NCBI GenBank assembly: GCA_016508695.1 | Contig: VNKQ01000014.1 | Span: 558,001-622,000 of the forward strand | Reading direction: 5' to 3' | DNA: 64,000 nt | Source: Hyphodiscus hymeniophilus | Taxonomy: Eukaryota > Ascomycota > Leotiomycetes > Helotiales > Hyphodiscaceae | Shown here: one piece after another, positions 12,044 to 22,228 of the stretch | Numbering within the stretch: the first letter of the stretch is position 1 | Layout of the letters: every line of letters begins with the position of its first letter | Notes under the pieces: generated by a model | What the model was told of the DNA's origin: nothing | The model's input: only the letters and a program-made list of their open reading frames with translations | The model's database searches: none | Program-made: the position numbers and the translations under genes

Positions 12044-13137
12044 ATGGCGTCTATGGATTATGAGAACGAGAATGGTACAAGATACGAGGGTATGTCATCC
12101 TCAGCTTGACTTCTGTCATCTTTCGCACCTCGATGCTCGAATACTGACTCAACCTGTGACGCGTAGATGTCGACGAGGCTCCACGTTACGAGAATTCGCG
12201 TGATCGCAGCGCATCCCCTCGCCCCCGCCGCAATGACAGCCCTCGCGGTGGTGCACGTAGGTCTGCTTCTCCCAATGGCAATGGTCATGCAGATAGCCGG
12301 TCAGTATCTATCCGTCCACTTGATCTCTTCTTCACTTCTCCATACTAACTTTTGCCAGCCCGGCCAAGAGCGAGCGAGGTCCTCCCCAGGATGATGGTGC
12401 CATTAACCCAGGCTCCAACCTGTTTGTCACTGGCATTCACCCTCGTCTCACCGAGACAGAGGTCACCCGCCTCTTCGAGAAATACGGCGATGTCGAGAAA
12501 TGTCAGATCATGCTTGATCCCCACACCAAGGAGTCCCGTGGTTTCGGTTTCGTGAAGATGGTCACTGCTGAGCAGGCCGATGCTGCCAAGGAAGGTCTTC
12601 AGGGTGAGGTTATTGAAGGTCGCACCTTGAGCATCGAGAAGGCTCGCCGCTCCCGCCCTCGCACTCCTACTCCAGGCAAATACTTTGGACCACCAAAGAG
12701 AGGCAAGTGTTCTCCGAACCCCTTGTTTTACACAATTAACTAAAACACCAGAAGATGACCCGAGACAAAGCACTGGTGGTCGCTACGGAGGCCGCGACTA
12801 TGATGACAGACGCCGTGGAGGCTATGGAGGAGGTGGCAGAGACGACTATCGAGGCTACCGCGGAGAGCGCGGATACCGTGACGATGACCGTGGATATGCT
12901 CCCCGTGGAGTTGATCGCTACAGCCGGGATGATCGATACGGACGTGGTGGCGATGAGCGACGAGGTGGTGGCTATAATGACCGCTATGATCGAGGTGGCG
13001 ATCGTGATGGTGGCCGATCTCGTGAAGCTCCTCCCCCTGCCGGTGCTTATGGTGACCCAGCTCCTCGTGGAGAGGGCCGGGAATCATATGCTGGAGGTAG
13101 AGGAGACTTTAATGACCGATACCGCCGTGATTTTTGA
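12044..13137 (+). CDS. Tra2-like RNA-binding protein (one RRM plus RGG/RDY-rich tail)
   Basis: Four exons: 12044-12089, 12167-12299, 12359-12702, 12752-13137; 302 residues. The order is an Arg/Ser/Pro-rich N-terminus (RSASPRPRRNDSPRGG), a single RRM with RNP2 LFVTGI and RNP1 RGFGFVKM, then a long Gly/Arg/Asp/Tyr tail (GGRYGGRDYDDRRRGGYGG and similar). This matches transformer-2-like SR-related splicing regulators; nuclear pre-mRNA binding is expected. Intron 3 (12703-12751) is a GC-AG intron: the donor reads AG|GCAAGT and the acceptor CACCAG. Only this splice gives PPKREDDPRQ in frame; reading through stops soon after. Intron 2 has a textbook ACTAAC branch site. The start MASMDYENEN has good context (accATGG). 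Confidence 0.9.
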
Positions 13138-14884
13138 TCGCTAACAATCACAGGGGAGCGCGGCCCAGCTCGTTAAACTTGCACGATCTCGACAGCACAA
13201 CAAAAGCTTTGGATCTGCGGTTTTCATTTTGCGGGTGCACTTCCAATCGTGCTTCTATTTTCCTTTGTCTTCAGTCATCAGTCATGGTCCAAAGCTTTGA
13301 GCGGCGGAAATCAAAAGCAAACACTTTCGGCGAATCGAGCGAATATCTCAGGTCATTTGATTGTCTATGAGGCTAGGGTTTCTTTATGCTTTCTTCGATT
13401 TTCTACGACACGGTATTCGGTCAGTCATTCAGTTCGGGAGGTTTCTCAGCACAAGATCATCCTTGATGGGTTTGTGTCTGTGTCTTCCCAGGAACAGATC
13501 TCTGATTCTTTCTCGATCAGCCCTCAGATTCAGCACCTCATGTCCCCATGTACCACTATTCAACTTCTTCGCTGAGCTATCACACCTTGATTTTCGGCTC
13601 CGCCATCGAATCTGTCTCGACTTCGTCGTCTTTAGTCGCCAGAAGCAGAAATTCGAGCCAAAACCACAATTTTCAGCCTCTTATCGCCGTGATCAACAAA
13701 ACTTCGCAATGCGCAAATATTGACAGCCTAGCGTGCTCGTTAATAACGAAGATTCCGATGAATGATAACCACAATGCTTCCTATCGCCCGTTCCTCATCT
13801 TCAACTCGATAATCAGCCCATAGTTAGGCACCCAATCGTAAACTACATGCACAATATCTGGCCCAGTTCGATTCCACCAATGCAACCCCAACTATGGACC
13901 TCAATGACATTAACAGGTAATGCCCTGCTTTGCTGATTTGAAGCTGATTCCGGTGTGATCTAGATCAGAACGTTGCAGCAACGCCGCAAGCCAATCAACG
14001 CTGTATAAGCACGACTATCTGCACCGTGTAACAACATTGTTGATAGTTCCGCATTCAGATCTGCCCATTTCGGGGACTTTTTCCCATGTGGCTTCGCCAA
14101 TAATTACCCACTCCAATTTGGTGGCGTCCAGGGTGTCTCATCCCTCGTCTAGACATGCTTCGTGCCTAGCCCCCGACCTTGCGGTGTTATGCTTGCCTTT
14201 GTTCATTGCTACAGTTCATCTATGACATTAATTAAGGTTTTAGAAATGACAGATCGCTCAACGACAGGAGATGAGGTGGTGGACCGCTTTGGCTCAAAAC
14301 AAAGCAAGGCTAAGAGATTATTGTTATGGGATTGTAGTGTCACAGACCAGATATTATCAACCAATCTTAGGTTGATTGAATGAGACTATGTTCTTTGCTC
14401 TGATATCTCTCTACATGAGTAGTGAATAATCGCAAGTGAGATTGGCTTATACTTCTCGCCATATCCAAAAATACCTATTCAGTCTGCCGTCTCACAGCAA
14501 GTGAGATAGCAATACCTGTCACGTTTCTCAGTATTTTGAATCATCGTCCGTGAATGCTGGACTAGTGATGAAGCAAGGTACCAACTTCCAAGCTGCAGGG
14601 AAGAGATTGTCTTCTTCTTTCATTGATCATTTGACTCGATGCAATATCTAGAGAAGTCTAGCTCGGCTTTGTTCCTGTCCACAGCAACTGTACAGAGCTT
14701 CCAACTAGGTCAAGTAGAGCAAGCCATCCCGCACAAGTCAAATCGCAGAGCAGAGCAGTGAGAAACTAACGCTTTTTCACACTGACGTTCAACGCCTCTG
14801 CCACTTCGAGATCCTGGCTTTGTTCCGCTAAGAAGCAAAATCTGTTCACCAAGCTCCATCGCTGCCTTGATTAATCGACGCGCC
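13138..14884. other. intergenic, 1.7 kb, no gene seen
   Basis: Convergent region between the RRM gene and the large minus-strand gene. Frames on the plus strand up to 120 codons (13361-13723) are Ser/Phe/Arg-rich, with no motif or splice support; the first part is probably RRM gene 3' UTR. No RNA gene or repeat recognised. Confidence 0.4.
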
Positions 14885-16946
14885 TCAAATCCAGTTCCCA
14901 CCTCTCAATTTCACACTACCATTCTCTTCTCCATGGGCCATCATACTTCTATCTTCAAGCTCCTCTGAAGCCCGAACACCGACGTTGCCAGCTTTATTTC
15001 GTAACACACTGCGATCCAACGAATTGCGCATCGAGTTCTTCTCTATGCCTGGACTTCCAACATGGTCGGCTCTACCATTGTAAGCTGGTGATGGTGTTCG
15101 ACACATCCACTCGGATTCTGATACGGAAACGGTGGTCGCGTCCTCGTCCATGATTGAGGGCGAGGCATTTCCGCTGCATTCATCTTCGATGTCTGCGCTA
15201 TTCTGACTGTTATTCTCCAGAGAATAGCTAGACTTAAACTCAGTGGTTAAGGACTGTTCAATAGAGGAAAGGGGCTTCATAGGTGAAGAACGATGATGTT
15301 TTCGCAGTGTAACGTTCGAAATGTTGTATACACCACCTTGGGGCCTCTGTGATGCAGTCAGAGGTACATTTCCATCGTCATAACGAGTGTCAGCGCCCAG
15401 CACCTCCTTTGAAGCTGAGCCTCCATCTTTCTTCTTGGGATCATCATTGTGATCAAAAGTCGAAACAACGACGTGCATCACAGACGCAACACCGATGAAA
15501 GGAGGCTCAGGGGATTGTGAGTCGCGATCAAAGTAAGAACGGAGGGAGGGCGTGATGGAGACAGCACTTGATGATGTTGAAGATGCTCGCGAATGGCCCC
15601 GAGAACGACCGGTCTTCAAAGAAGAGGTTCGTGTGGGAAGCTCTGGCAGCGGACGATCGACATCGTCTGTCCATTCGGTGGCTCTGGCTCCAGGGGTGGC
15701 TGGACGCGGTGGACGCTTGATTGGGGCTTGATATTCATCGTCGGATTCCTCATCTCCTTCGTCGCAGATACCATCATGTGTTGTATGTGCAAATTTTGAT
15801 ATCGGTGGATTAACTGAGTGCTGTCGAAGTGGGTATGATGAGGCTGTTCTCGGAAGCTTGAATAGTGCCGCGGGCTTGTCTGGGTTCATGGCACCAGGAT
15901 CTGGATTGTCATCAAATACTGTGGTCATCCAGGGCGTATCAGAGTTGGTGGACGATATGGAGTTTTCATTCTCGGCCTCATGCTCAAATTCGTCGACGCA
16001 GATCCTGGCTTGGTTTGCTTCGTCTCTCTTCGATGGTGAATGCTGTTCGTGAGGATGGCCATTGAGCGAAAGAAGACTCGGAGATGCTGGGAGTAATTTG
16101 CGACTATGATCGGCAGGAATAAGCTGCGAAGAGATGAGAGAATCCCAACTGCGGTAGTGGAATTGGAAAGTGGCAAATGGTCTGTCCTTTGGATCTCGGA
16201 GGTGCCAGTCATAGAATCTCGCGTCTTCAGGCTTCTCGAGAAGTCCACCAGTTGGCAAACTAGTGATCTATCAACATTATGGACTGTAATAACCAGATTT
16301 TGCGGGTTGCTTACACAATCCCCCATTGATCTTGGCTTCTGAACTCGTGTGACTTAGGCATTCTCCGCTTGCGACCTTGGGCGCGAAACACCGTGACCTC
16401 AATCAATCCTCCCTCCTCTGCAGCAGAGCGATCGGGATGTTCCTTGGCGAAGAAGAAAGGTCGTATCTCGCAGCCACCGTTCTGTATAACCACCCCATCT
16501 TCTCCTCTGAAGCTCCATCGCTCGCTGGGATCAAATAGTCCTCTCATGATCTGTCCCTTGTCTTGTGTGGTCGAGTTTGCACCCCAGCTCGTGATGTGCC
16601 GACCATTCATGAAAAGCTTGGAGTAGAACCATGGTGAGTTTGTGACGGCAGCTTCATTGAGGCTGTAACGTAGCCAGAACCGCGCTCCTGCAATAACAAC
16701 GTTAACATAAGTTTCATGCTAATGCTGGGAGCTTGATAACGTACCAGACACTGATGGAATGTAGACCGCGACAGTCGATTGCCGGCCAAGGATGCGATCT
16801 GACTTGCTAGAAGATATCTCCGAGTTGGGACTGTTGTCAAGCTGCGGACTGGAATATTGACTTGAGTCGGGGTGTTTAAATTCAGGATGAACCTGAAGTC
16901 CCCTTTGACTGATCACCTCCAACAAAATTCCATTGAAGGAGGGCAT
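14885..16946 (-). CDS. conserved fungal protein of unknown function (DUF7918-like N-terminus)
   Basis: Three minus-strand exons: 16946-16745, 16687-16315, 16259-14885, with introns of 57 and 55 bp, giving 649 residues. The N-terminal 180 residues look folded: MPSFNGILLEV, VAVYIPSVSGARFWLRYS, WFYSKLFMNGRHITSWG, GGCEIRPFFFAKE, GGLIEVTVFRAQGRKRR, then FYDWHLRDPKDRPFATFQF. This resembles the beta-rich DUF7918-type domain of filamentous fungi; I am moderately sure of that. The remaining 450 residues are disordered, rich in Ser, Pro, Asp and Glu, with RPPRPATPG and LPELPTRTSS, and no catalytic motif. An ATG at 17000 would add 18 residues. The acceptor of intron 2 could also be an AG a few bases upstream, but only 16260 keeps the frame (WGIVLPTGG). 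No function assigned. Confidence 0.75.
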
Positions 16947-17619
16947 TCTAGCGAGGCTTTTGGCAAGTGATTGTTTTCGGTGTAGGGAAGTCGCGATCAA
17001 ATGCTGAACTTTGTTTGGTGGTGGAAAGTGACTTTGTTGACGGGCGGCGTCTTGACTCTCGTGAAAGTTATTACGGCCTCCAACGCAGCGAAATAGCCGC
17101 GCCGATTTCGTGGAACAGACTCACTATCTTGGGTTATAGCAACAAGTACTAATTACTGGTAATAAAAGCAAAAATCCAAAAGTGCCAAACCTCCGAGTTC
17201 ACCCTGCACTAAGAGTCAAAGTACACAAGCCTATTTCACAATTGGATCACGAATTGTTTTGCTTGAGGAATGTTTTCACCTCCACATGACTTTTCTCCTT
17301 ACTGTATACTAGACAATATATTGATTACTGCAACTTGAGCACTTGAGATCTCGAAAAGTGAGAGCTAAAATACGTCCACAGGGCTGAGGATTGTTCAAGA
17401 AGAGCCGCACAACAGCAACAAGAGATAAACCGGTGGTCCTGTCATTTGCACCGTATGGAGTGAGCCTTATCTCGCATCTTCATCGCGTATTATCTCTGGA
17501 CAGTTAGGTCAGACCTTCCACCAGGAGTTATGTGTAAAAGCGCAGACGAGGATCACGTGACAAGTAGGTCCTTCAGCCCTTAAGATTGGAAGGACAGTTT
17601 CAAGGGCAAAGGTGGACGA

Positions 17620-17628
17620 TATAAAAGG
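17620..17628 (+). promoter_or_regulatory. TATA-like box
   Basis: The sequence TATAAAAGG is a near-consensus TATA element in an otherwise gene-free stretch. About 90 bp downstream an ATG at 17719 opens a 38-codon frame. Whether it drives a transcript is unknown. Confidence 0.3.
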
Positions 17629-17718
17629 ACAACTAAAGGATAAATATAACTGCCCGGTACCAGGCGCAGACCATATCCAGGTCTAATATACAGGAGCGTT
17701 CGAGAACCCAAAGACACG

Positions 17719-17835
17719 ATGGTAGATAGCGAGGGGCATGAGTTCCTCGATCTGCTCATTCTAGTTCAATATCACATTGAATGTTCGCTAAACAGGTTCA
17801 GCATAGACGCGCTACGAAGATCCGGGGCAATTTGA
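17719..17835 (+). CDS. small ORF, 38 codons, downstream of a TATA box
   Basis: ATG at 17719 to TGA at 17833 encodes MVDSEGHEFLDLLILVQY and 20 further residues. It has no signal peptide or known motif. The only support is the TATA-like box about 90 bp upstream; chance is quite possible. Confidence 0.12.
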   Translation: MVDSEGHEFLDLLILVQYHIECSLNRFSIDALRRSGAI

Positions 17836-17910
17836 GCCAAAAAAATGGAAGAGAATAGAGAGTAGAGGTCAAACAACGAATAGCTCAACAACTTCATAAA
17901 TTCAGAGATC

Positions 17911-18368
17911 TTACAAGCAAAAAACTTGTTGAACACCAGAGGCGGCTTGGTGGGCAACTCCAACAACCAGTGGACTGATTTGTTTTAAGAGTGAAATTGG
18001 AGGCTGGTTAGGCACCGCATTGCGAGTGAACTTATGCCACCACTCGCTGCAGATCATCCAATTTGAAAGCAAAATCCTTATTTGGTTACTTGAACACAAC
18101 AACTCTCGGCCCGCATGTAGGTGCTTCCAAAACCCAGCACTCCTTCGGTCTTCATAGCTACATTGGCATAGCAGAGAATATTGAAACAATCGTTACGAAC
18201 CGAAGTTACGGCAAAGGCATCTGAGAGTTGGCAAAGCTTCAAACACAGCATAGCAAACACGGGGGTAATTAGAGCAAATTGTAACTTTCCTTCGGCTTGG
18301 TACAAACTTCTGTCATATTGCCGAATGTTCTCGGCTCCACGTAGGGCCATAGAAACTCGACGCATCAC
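17911..18368 (-). pseudogene. possible degenerate gene remnant, family uncertain
   Basis: Two minus-strand frames (18368-18078 and 18189-17911) read as consecutive pieces of one protein if a frameshift lies near 18130: the first runs to KTEGVLGF and the second continues FWKHLHAGRELL. Segments such as NIRQYDRSLYQ and the helical, Leu/Ala-rich character recall the middle region of fungal Zn2Cys6 transcription factors, but no zinc cluster is present. I see neither start nor splice support. This is an inference with low confidence. Confidence 0.2.
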
Positions 18369-18545
18369 GGATCATCTTACCAGTCCAAGAGCAGACCTCC
18401 GTCTACAGCAATCAGCAAGCATGTTCACGGGTTCTGCTTAGATCGTGTTGATGCTCCAACGGCTGTTTCGGTAGAAAGTTCAAGAACTCCAAGTCGTCAC
18501 TGACATTCCCAAAGCCATTCCTTATGTACAGGTCCTCATTGTCGT

Positions 18546-19004
18546 TCATTTACCGAGGACAGCCTTGGTATCTTCTTCCTTATCCAACAAACCCAGATTT
18601 CTTATAGCACCTGCTTTCGGTGCATCATCCCGGGGATGTGCGGCTTCTGCTTTTCGATATGCGTGTTGTAATGCTCGTACTCTCGTGGCCTAGAGGGGAC
18701 GTATTAGTAGTTGTGAGGTCTGGTGCGGGACCGTTCGATCCGCAACGCACCTCCTTCTTGTGATGTAAGCACTCATAGTAGTCCTCCAATACTGGCACAC
18801 ATTTCCGCTTTCCTGAATCATCCTCGGCATTGGTGTTGACGACGTAGCAAGCTAGGACCTCTTGCCAGAACGGAAAGCAACGTGAGACACCTTTGGAATA
18901 CATTGTTAGCCGTTAAGGGTCCTGATGAGGAGTAGTAGAATTGCGCTAGCATCTCGATGCTTGGTTCATAACATACCACCATTGAGTCCGAAGCCTGAAG
19001 ACAT
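18546..19004 (-). CDS. NADH:ubiquinone oxidoreductase 15-kDa-type subunit (NDUFS5-like)
   Basis: Three minus-strand exons: 19004-18977, 18890-18751, 18689-18546; 103 residues. The core has the twin Cx9C pattern of this accessory complex I subunit: CFPFWQEVLAC and CVPVLEDYYEC, followed by LHHKKE. Twin Cx9C proteins are imported into the mitochondrial intermembrane space through Mia40 and oxidised there; NDUFS5 sits on the intermembrane side of complex I. The short first exon (MSSGFGLNGG) and the Ala/Arg helix after the second exon junction fit fungal orthologues. Length is as expected. Head-to-head with SEC39, 205 bp between start codons. Confidence 0.88.
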
Positions 19005-19209
19005 TTTGTGTGTTCAATTCGTGTTTGTTCGTCGTAGAAGCTTGAGATGAAGTCGACTGGAATCTTAGCAGCGACGCTAAGGGAGCCCGAATGACAAGGA
19101 TGTGAGCGGACTACCAGCGCGTCAGTGCTGTCAGGAAAGTTGGACAGCTTGACAACTTTCTTTCAAGAAGCAAGAGGCCCAAATTTCATATTCCACATGA
19201 CTTTGAGGC
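19005..19209. promoter_or_regulatory. shared divergent promoter region (NDUFS5-like / SEC39)
   Basis: Only 205 bp separate the start codons of two divergently transcribed genes, so both promoters and both 5' leaders must fit here. I see no clear TATA box, consistent with housekeeping promoters. Confidence 0.5.
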
Positions 19210-22200
19210 ATGGCAGGATCCGAATTATCCCCAGCTAAAGCTCTACTTCTCGCAGTACAGCTGGCAACAAATGCCAATCTGTCTGCACTACGAACACTTG
19301 TCTCACAGCATCCAAAGACACTCCGAACGGAAATCATTCTGCGCATCCTCCTCACCCATTTACCAGAAAGTCTCGAATCCTCCGAATATGTTCCATTTAT
19401 ACAGGATCTAATTGCGAGAAACGTTGTGGAAGACTCAGCCTCTCCAATCGATGCGTCTGCCTTGGAGGACTTGAGTGAGTCGGCAGCAAGCAAACGAGCT
19501 CGAAAGTTACATTTACTTCCTCTGTTATGGCGCAGCGCTCCAGCGGATGCGCCTGCCGATCCTCTCACTCAATTTCTCATCCATAGGTCGCTACGGATTG
19601 ACGAGATTACGGGACTGGTAACTCAAATACCAGACTTGGTTGTCCCATTCATTCACCACTCTGCATACCTACGAACATGGATGATTTCAACGGTCCTTCC
19701 CCTTTTACGATTCAACTACGAATATCACCCTCAAGACAGTGCGAATATGACCCTATCTGCCTTCGGAAAGTTGGATAACCAGGCCGGAATAGCAATGTTG
19801 CTCTCAAGAACCGAAGGGCTCGAAGAGAATGAGAAGAACGTTGGGCGTGACTTGAGAGGGCTGGTTGGGCCGTGGATGTACGGGGATACAAGATTGAAAC
19901 GGAGGAGGCTTGAAGAAAACTCTTCGTCCTTGATCGCTCGGAACGTTGAACCTCTCGATGCTCCCGACCCAGATACGAACGAGAAATGTGCCAGTTGGGA
20001 AGTGGTCTTCACCTGGACCACAGAAAAAGCTACCGATTCTTGGAAAACTGTTGTGTCAGCCGTTGAGCAATGGGATGGACCGGGAGATGTAGATTTGGGA
20101 GGTTACGAAGACGGCACTGGATGGCTGGAGGAAGAGGACCAACAACATTTAGAACGACGATATGCTCGCGCGGCTCTGGCTTGTGCATATTTGATCTCCG
20201 ATGACTCTATGGATGCACTCCTGGGTATCCGTAGAATACTTGGCAGAATTCATACTCTGCTTGATCTTGATCCCCTACCGACATTGGAAGTTGCTGGAGC
20301 ACTTCTTTCTCCTGTGTCAGGCATTGAGAGCCTTCTGTCCCCCACTAACAGTGGCTTTCTTCGTGGTGGTCTTTTAGAAGAGGGGAATGTCCTTACCACC
20401 CCCAATGAATCGTCCATCAAGTTATTGCATGCCTTGTTAGTGAGCGCCTTCCTGATTCGAAGATGCGAACTTCGCACATCCATAAGACTCGTTGGCCAGC
20501 TTGTTTTACTGGAAGATGAACGGGATCAAAAGTACGAATTCGAAAAGCTCGTTCAAGCCATCATAAGCAAAGGACCACAATCTGACGACAGATATTGGGT
20601 TCGAGTCAGGAACGAATTATTGTGGTTACGTAGTTGGGGTGCTGAAGAACTTACAGAAGGAGCCAGTGTTGGGAAGGGTGTTTTTGGGAAGGTTCCAAAA
20701 GAACTCATCGAGGTTGCGCTTCTGAGAGGACTTTTGTCAAATAATCGTGAGCTCTCGGTCCGCTCGCACAACATCCAAGTTTCTCTAACACCTGGCAGGC
20801 ATTTCACTTGCACGAAGGATATACCAAATTGCTCCGGAGCGACCGATACCCCACGAGACACTACAAGAGACCGTGCTTTCAGAAGCTATGAATGCTTACG
20901 ATAATGCCACCAATGCGAACAAGACCAGAGGTGGCCTCAAGAAGTGCGACGATATGTATGTTCCCCAGACTCTGACAGCTCCGATGTATCTACCAAACGG
21001 AATTCATTGCCAGTGTCCACCGACGGCTCATGCATAAAGCTGACAAAGCCTTAGTCTGCATGCCTTCCCCGAGACACTGGAACACTCTTGGAGGTCAGAC
21101 GAATTAGAGCATTTGATATCAGTAACTCACACGCTTGGGAAATATTCACTATATTTCAAGCATGGAGAACCTTTCAAGCCAGTCTCTTTGCGCGTCCATG
21201 GCGATCCCATATCAATAATAGCGAGGGTTCTCGAGTTGAACAACAAGTCATATACCAGGATCAACGACTTCATCAATATTAGCAAAGGAATGGTGAGTTG
21301 TGGAGTTCTCCAATAGGATGACTTGTGGCGCTTGGTTCACGGGTTCTGGTCGCTAACTGCTGGACTAGGTCTTGGCTGGATTGACATTTCGGACGACGAT
21401 TGGCCTTTCCACGATCTTTAAAAAGACAGTGGAACAAGTCAAAGAGCAATTAGTCATTGCCGAAAAGCGCGTCGTCAGTATGTGCGTCGACCAAGCTTTA
21501 TCTGAGGACGATTTCGAGACGGCCTATTCCTATATCATGACCCGCTTAGTAAAGATTGCTGGACCTGCGCAGGAGCGAAAACCTCACCACGATTCAATCA
21601 ACGGTCTTTTCGCAGAGCTTCCTCCAAAAGAACTGGATGAATGGTCGTGGCGAGCCGCATTGCAAGCTGGAAGTTATCATCGAACCGAACAGACTATTGC
21701 ACCGACGCACCTAGGAAATAGCAGCGGCAATCCCATGATTAGGCATCTGGAGCAACGGATGGAATGCCTGTCTCTTGCCCTTAGACTTGCACCAAAGGCG
21801 GCTTTGCAATCAATCCTGAACAGTATGTTTTCGAAATCTCATACCATTTGAACGACCTAACTGCTGTAGCATTCCGCCGATGCGAAGAAGAGCTAGAATC
21901 TCTGGCCAAGCAAGAGGCTGAGCAAGAGGCAGCTTGGGATGCGCAAGGTGACGAGCAGGCGATGCCGGGTGGTTTTGGCTCTGCGCTAAAGACCACTGTC
22001 ACCAAGAGTTCTCGTGCCGAAGAAGGTCCTATGTCTCTATTTGACCTGTCTCGAGGAGCAATTAGTCGTGCACAAAGTGGACTTGGATCATTATCGAGAG
22101 CACCAGCAACGGATTCAAGCATACCAAGAGAACGGAAAAGGGATCAGTTGAGGAATGCGGCTGTAGGGACGGTTGCTGCCGGTGTCGGATGGCTCATTGG

Positions 22201-22228
22201 TGCTCCTGCTCCGGCGACTCATGAGTGA
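19210..22228 (+). CDS. sec39: SEC39/DSL3, Dsl1 (NRZ) tethering complex subunit
   Basis: Five exons: 19210-20746, 20799-20955, 21055-21292, 21369-21822, 21870-22228; all phases agree, 914 residues. The protein is an alpha-helical repeat typical of the Sec39 domain: AVQLATNANLSALRTLVSQHP at the start, LLRFNYEYHP, GPWMYGDTRLKRRRLEE, ELIEVALLRGLLSNNRI, TVLSEAMNAYDNATNANKTRGGLKKC, LGKYSLYFKHGEPFKPVSLRVH and FYDDF-like FDEDD segments near FETAYSYIMTRL. Sec39 is part of the Dsl1 complex that tethers Golgi-derived COPI vesicles to the ER together with Dsl1 and Tip20. The last 100 residues contain a Gln/Glu/Ala coiled segment and a hydrophobic glycine-rich end (AAVGTVAAGVGWLIGAP). Introns carry clear branch sites (for example CTAAC before exon 4 and 5). 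Confidence 0.88.

Larger units (their letters stand above)
16947..18545. other. intergenic, 1.6 kb, with TATA element and possible gene remnant
   Basis: The left part is the 5' flank of the unknown-function gene. It also contains a TATA-like box at 17620, a 38-codon frame at 17719 and minus-strand protein-like fragments at 17911-18368, listed separately. Nothing else was recognised. Confidence 0.4.

Noticed and set aside
12740..13144. Alternative long frames on both strands in the RRM gene tail
   Set aside because: Shadow frames of the repetitive RGG/RDY codons; only one frame continues the RRM through the GC-AG intron.
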